The notes beneath the pieces are model-generated. The model did not search any database. It saw nothing but the letters and a program-made list of their open reading frames with translations, and was not told where the DNA came from. The position numbers and the translations under genes were made by a program. From NCBI GenBank assembly GCA_036156195.1, contig JAYZUZ010000001.1, positions 62,001 to 126,000 on the forward strand: a DNA stretch of 64,000 nucleotides, in the 5' to 3' direction. Within the stretch, counting starts at the first letter, position 1. Each line of letters begins with the position of its first letter. Positions 60,363-64,000 of the stretch are shown here, one piece after another. Source of the DNA: Abyssibacter sp036156195 (GTDB taxonomy: Bacteria; Pseudomonadota; Gammaproteobacteria; Nevskiales; OUC007).

Positions 60363-61382
60363 CTAGTCAGGCGTCGTCGGCGAGTCGTTCGGTAGCGGCC
60401 CCAGCGGGCCATCGTCCAGGCCGAAAAGCTGAACATTGGCGACCAGCACCCGTTCGGTGGGCGTCGATTCGGCCACGATGGACCGCAGCTGGCGAAAATA
60501 GCTGAGATGCAGCCGCCGCAGCCGCTCGACATCGCGCTCGGAAACCGAGAAGACGTTGTACGAAAACAGGCCGTCCGAGCCGTTGCTGAGCTGATCCAGC
60601 CCGGTTTGCGCCCAGAAGCGCTTGTTGCGTACACCCAGCGCCCTGTCACGTCGGGTGTCCAGGGCGTCACTGCCCGACAACTGCCAGCGTTGCCCATCCC
60701 AACTGATCTGGCCGCCAGCGTGCAGCGCCGTCAGACAGTCAGTCTCAACCTGTTCGGGGATGCCAATACGTTGGGCAATCCAGCCCGGACGGTGGCTCGG
60801 TAGGCTTTGATAGGACTGCAACTCAATCGCCCGCAGGACAGCCTGTGTCCAGGGCAGCGCATAGGCGGCCCGGCGCTGCGCCTCCAGCCGCGTCCAGGCC
60901 TGGCCGACACTGGGGACTGCGGCAATGGGGGCGGCCGCTGCCAGCCAATCCAGTAGCCGGAGGCTGAGCGCGTCTACCAGCGCAAGAAACTGCGGCAGCC
61001 TGGGTTGGGTTTGCCCGGATAACGCCCGCGAAACCGCGAACCGGCTGAGTCTCGCCCTGGCAGCGATTTCGTCGATCGGCGTACGACCGCGCAGATCATT
61101 CAGCGCGGCAACCACACCGTCGGGCGTATCGGCTGCAATGTGATCCAACCAGCCGGGTCTCGCCCCGTAAAACGTTTCCCAGATGCGCGCGGCAGGGTAC
61201 TCGCCCAAGCCTGCGGCACGCAGGGCTTCAGCAGCGGTAGGAAAGCGCCGGCCGGCTTCCCAGGCGTAGACCACATTGCTGCGGTAGCCCAGGCGTCTCG
61301 ACTGGGCGGGTTGTGAGCGCGGGCCGCGCCAGCAACGCAGAAGTTCCCGGCTGATGGCCGGATAATCAAGAGCGTCAGACAT
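60363..61382 (-). CDS. XRE-type regulator with DUF4423 domain
   Basis: A 339-residue protein: an N-terminal Xre-like helix-turn-helix (LGYRSNVVYAWEAGRRFPTA), a second helical DNA-binding-like segment (IDEIAARARLSRFAVSRALS), and a C-terminal DUF4423 domain (FWAQTGLDQLSNGSDGLFSY, VFSVSERDVERLRRLHLSYF). It is a predicted transcription factor with an effector domain of unknown ligand. It is divergent from two lipoprotein genes, and nested inverted repeats lie between them. Confidence 0.85.
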   Translation of the reverse strand: MSDALDYPAISRELLRCWRGPRSQPAQSRRLGYRSNVVYAWEAGRRFPTAAEALRAAGLGEYPAARIWETFYGARPGWLDHIAADTPDGVVAALNDLRGRTPIDEIAARARLSRFAVSRALSGQTQPRLPQFLALVDALSLRLLDWLAAAAPIAAVPSVGQAWTRLEAQRRAAYALPWTQAVLRAIELQSYQSLPSHRPGWIAQRIGIPEQVETDCLTALHAGGQISWDGQRWQLSGSDALDTRRDRALGVRNKRFWAQTGLDQLSNGSDGLFSYNVFSVSERDVERLRRLHLSYFRQLRSIVAESTPTERVLVANVQLFGLDDGPLGPLPNDSPTTPD

Positions 61383-61391
61383 CTAGCAAAT

Positions 61392-61431
61392 ATGCACAGA
61401 AAAACGCGTTTCTGCCAGATGAAATGTGCAT
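61392..61431. promoter_or_regulatory. Nested inverted repeats between the DUF4423 regulator and lipoprotein genes
   Basis: ATGCACA (61392-61398) and TGTGCAT (61425-61431) form an outer 7-bp inverted repeat. CAGAAA (61397-61402) and TTTCTG (61409-61414) form an inner one around AACGCG. The site begins 10 bp before the regulator start and ends 69 bp before the lipoprotein start. Operator function is inferred. Confidence 0.5.
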
Positions 61432-61499
61432 TAAAGCTGTAGCTCCCGGTGATGATTCGGCGAATAATGCGTATCGAACGAGTCGCCTGAGCTTGCCCG

Positions 61500-62207
61500 A
61501 TGCCGCACTGTCCGTTTCGAAACCCACTGCTTGCCTTTGCCGCACTCGGCTGTCTGGCGCTGGCGGGATGTGCCGGTGGGCAGTCGGGCAGCGAGAGCCC
61601 CGTTGGAACGGGTCAGGAGCCACCGGCCACGGATGCCGGCCTGGCGGGTTGTGTCGAGGCGAGCCGCAGCGCAATCGGGCGCGAAGAGCCAACGGCGCTG
61701 GGTTTTACTGCACAGGACATGCTCGACCTGGCGACAGGCAGTCAGCGAGCGACCCTGGACTTCGCCGCGTCCACTCAGGAGGGCGATACCACAGGTTTGA
61801 CGGTCACGGTGACGGATACCGGTGATGCGGCGGAATTCGTGGATGCACAACCGGGCGAGTCGTCTCCCGGCGCAGGCTGTCCGGATTTCATCGTGGTCTC
61901 GGTCCAGCTACGGCTGACCAGCGACGATGGCCGTTTTGACGAAACCCTGACCGCACCGCTGGTGGCCTTCCAGGCCAGTGAAGCCGGCGCCATCATCGAT
62001 GTGGACGCCGATGCACTGACCGGCAGCTACGACTATGCGAGCGCCGACCCGGAGACCTACGCATCACGGGTGGTGATCTTCAATGCGAGTTTTGATGGCG
62101 ATGGCACCACGGGCCGGGTCAGCGGCACCGGCACGCGTACGGATGGCACCGAACACACGGTCACCATCGCACACTGGGGACAGGCTTCAGCAGGAGGAGC
62201 TCGATGA
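61500..62207 (+). CDS. Secreted lipoprotein of unknown function, 235 aa
   Basis: The signal peptide (PLLAFAALGCLALAGC) ends in a lipobox L-A-G-C. The mature part is acidic and beta-rich with Asp/Thr/Gly-containing repeats (GLTVTVTDTGDAAEFVDAQP, FDGDGTTGRVSGTGTRTDGT). No family is recognised. It overlaps the start of the beta-propeller gene (ATGA), so the two are coupled, and both face away from the DUF4423 regulator. Confidence 0.75.
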   Translation: MPHCPFRNPLLAFAALGCLALAGCAGGQSGSESPVGTGQEPPATDAGLAGCVEASRSAIGREEPTALGFTAQDMLDLATGSQRATLDFAASTQEGDTTGLTVTVTDTGDAAEFVDAQPGESSPGAGCPDFIVVSVQLRLTSDDGRFDETLTAPLVAFQASEAGAIIDVDADALTGSYDYASADPETYASRVVIFNASFDGDGTTGRVSGTGTRTDGTEHTVTIAHWGQASAGGAR

Positions 62208-64000
62208 ACAAGCAACAACTTTGCGTGGCCGTACTGGCTGGCGCCACGATCGGAATGACAGGCTGCGGCGGCAGCGGTGATGGGAGCGCGGTGCTCAGCC
62301 GCCTGATCGCCCAGCGCACGCCGGCGGACGATCTCAAGATCCGCCCGGCCGCAGACTGTGATGACTGGCGGGCCTTTGCTGCCGAAAGCTTTGTGGAGCA
62401 ATCGATTAGCCCGGTGTACGCCTTTGCAACCGACGGGGGCGTTGCTACCCCGGGTGCCGCGGATGCTGTTTCGGCCGGTGCACCCGAGTTCACCGATACG
62501 AATACACAGGAAGTCGGGGTCGATGAGGCGGATCTACTCGAAACGGACAGTGCGCGTGGTTTGTTGTTTGCGGGCCATCGGCCGTCCAACAGCATTCGGA
62601 TCTTCGACGCGGTGCCGGCTGGCTCCACGGCCGAGATCGGTCGGATTGATCTCGCGGGTGTGGATGGCCTGTATGGCCTGTATCTGGAGCCCGAGCGCCA
62701 GCGATTGACGACGATTGCGCGGAGTCAGCAGGGCACTCAAGTCGACTTCTTCGATGTGTCGGATCCGCCGAATCCGGTACAGCTGAGTCGCTACCGGATC
62801 GACGGCTACTACCTCAGTTCCAGGCGTATCGACGATCGCCTGCATCTGGTTGCCAGCCACTACTTCAATGGGCTGGACGGTTTGTACGGACAGGCGGCCT
62901 ACACCGACCGTGTCCACGCTTGGTTCGATGCACAGGCCGAGGGAGATACGGAGCGCGCAGACACGATTCGTGAGCAACTGGTGACACTCGCGCTGGATGC
63001 CGCCAACACCGCGCCGCTGTCAACGTTGGTTCCGAACCGGGCTAGCGGACTGGGTGCCAGTTATGCCCCCATGGACTGCGCAGCGATCTACAAGCCGGAC
63101 GTTCCCACGGCCATGGCGACCCTTTCGATCACCAGTCTGGACACGGACGGCGGCAATGCAGCCACCATCGCCACGGTGAACAATGCCTGGGAGGTCTACG
63201 CCTCAGCCGACAATCTGTATCTGGCGCAGACAAGCAATGGTTGGTTCTTCGCACCCTTCCAGGTGGATCAAACGGCGGTGTACCGATTCGAGATCAGCCA
63301 GGATGGACCGGCTGTGCCGCGTGGCTCCGGTGTGGTCGACGGCTGGTTGCTGAACCGGTTTGCCATGAGTGAACAGGACGGCCATCTGCGTCTGGCGACG
63401 TCCCGGCAGGATAGTTGCCAAAGCACGAATCCTGACACGGCCTGCCCCGCGGTGATGACGCCGACGAACGACGTTACCGTGCTCCGACTGGACAACGATG
63501 CCCTGACCCAGGTCGGAAACGTCACCGGATTTGGGAATAACGAGCGTGTGTTTTCGGCCCGCTTTATCGGGGATGTGGGCTATGTGGTGACCTTTGAGCA
63601 AATCGACCCCCTCTTCACCTTCGATTTGTCCGATCCCACCGACCCGATGCTGTTGGGTGAGGTCGAGATCCCCGGTTTTTCCTCCTACATCTATCCGCTG
63701 TCGGCGGAGCATCTGCTGACCATCGGGCGCGCGGGTGGCGAAGGCGGGGTTGGCACCGGCAATGCCTTTCAGCTGCAGATCTTCGATGTTTCCGATCTGA
63801 CCCAGCCGGCTCGGATCGCCGCTGCGACGCCGACCATCGAACCGGATGACTGGGCGTACTCGTTGGCCGAGCACGAGCCGCTGGCCTTCACCTACGCGCC
63901 GTCGACGGACACGACCGGCCTGCTGAGCATTCCAGCGCAGATCGGATCACCATCGGAGTCGCGCGCATTTTCGGGTTTCATGACCTGGCGTATCGACACT
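62204..64000 (+). CDS. Beta-propeller domain lipoprotein (3' end outside window)
   Basis: Starts MNKQQLCVAVLAGATIGMTG then CGGSGDG, a lipoprotein signal peptide; GGAGGAG lies just upstream. The PF09826 hallmark appears at about residue 95: FTDTNTQEVGVDEADLLETD. Repeating blades follow (VDFFDVSDPPNPVQLSRYRI, LFTFDLSDPTDPMLLGEVEI, LQIFDVSDLTQPARIAAATP). The family is predicted to be a secreted eight-bladed propeller of unknown function. At least 599 residues are encoded before the window ends. Confidence 0.9.
   Translation, partial: MNKQQLCVAVLAGATIGMTGCGGSGDGSAVLSRLIAQRTPADDLKIRPAADCDDWRAFAAESFVEQSISPVYAFATDGGVATPGAADAVSAGAPEFTDTNTQEVGVDEADLLETDSARGLLFAGHRPSNSIRIFDAVPAGSTAEIGRIDLAGVDGLYGLYLEPERQRLTTIARSQQGTQVDFFDVSDPPNPVQLSRYRIDGYYLSSRRIDDRLHLVASHYFNGLDGLYGQAAYTDRVHAWFDAQAEGDTERADTIREQLVTLALDAANTAPLSTLVPNRASGLGASYAPMDCAAIYKPDVPTAMATLSITSLDTDGGNAATIATVNNAWEVYASADNLYLAQTSNGWFFAPFQVDQTAVYRFEISQDGPAVPRGSGVVDGWLLNRFAMSEQDGHLRLATSRQDSCQSTNPDTACPAVMTPTNDVTVLRLDNDALTQVGNVTGFGNNERVFSARFIGDVGYVVTFEQIDPLFTFDLSDPTDPMLLGEVEIPGFSSYIYPLSAEHLLTIGRAGGEGGVGTGNAFQLQIFDVSDLTQPARIAAATPTIEPDDWAYSLAEHEPLAFTYAPSTDTTGLLSIPAQIGSPSESRAFSGFMTWRIDT

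Overview
The window is GC-rich bacterial DNA (about 60-65% GC in most genes) from a gammaproteobacterium. The evidence is gene order and family content: rpoD-dnaG-yqeY-rpsU diverging from tsaD-folB-folK, glyQ-glyS beside a GmhB-like gene, and glnA with ntrB-ntrC and a sigma-54-type promoter. An AphA-like PadR regulator, FadH, two GGDEF proteins and many lipoproteins also fit. I infer a free-living aquatic or marine type, possibly near Nevskiales/Salinisphaerales, but the exact taxon is a guess.

Layout. 1-23.1 kb is chromosome with envelope, lipid and signalling genes: a TetR-type fragment, lipoproteins, a membrane diguanylate cyclase, a histone-deacetylase-family enzyme with a DUF1272 protein, an AphA-like PadR regulator divergent from an enoyl-CoA hydratase, fadH, hydrolases, a hypoxanthine-DNA-glycosylase-type enzyme, a RimK-like ligase with a GNAT enzyme, a GAF-GGDEF protein, a large S8 protease with a GlyGly-CTERM-type tail, and a PF10118 metal-dependent hydrolase.

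23.1-42.5 kb is an accessory island ending at a CAU-anticodon tRNA gene (probably tRNA-Ile2). Its left part is decayed: a Fic pseudogene, parD with a frameshifted parE, and the N-terminal stub of a REP-associated (Y1) transposase. It then holds an MpaB-type oxygenase divergent from a TetR regulator over a perfect palindrome, two small genes whose otherwise unrelated products share the C-terminal tail QGG-x-PGLGKR-[RK], and an IS3-family element. Next comes a compact six-gene operon (29.85-42.38 kb): SNF2-type helicase with a DUF3883-like nuclease-like C-terminus, RloA-like ATPase, RloB, DUF1156 DNA methyltransferase with a compositionally foreign centre, DUF499 ATPase, and an unrecognised 415-aa protein. 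I read this operon as a phage-defence or DNA-modification system.

42.5-64 kb returns to core genome: rpoD, dnaG, glutathione peroxidase, yqeY, rpsU, tsaD, folB, folK, a GmhB homologue lacking its nucleophile, glyS, glyQ, glnA, a DUF4124 protein, ntrB and ntrC. It ends with a ZIP transporter, a DUF4423 regulator, and a divergent pair of lipoproteins, the last a beta-propeller protein cut off by the window end.
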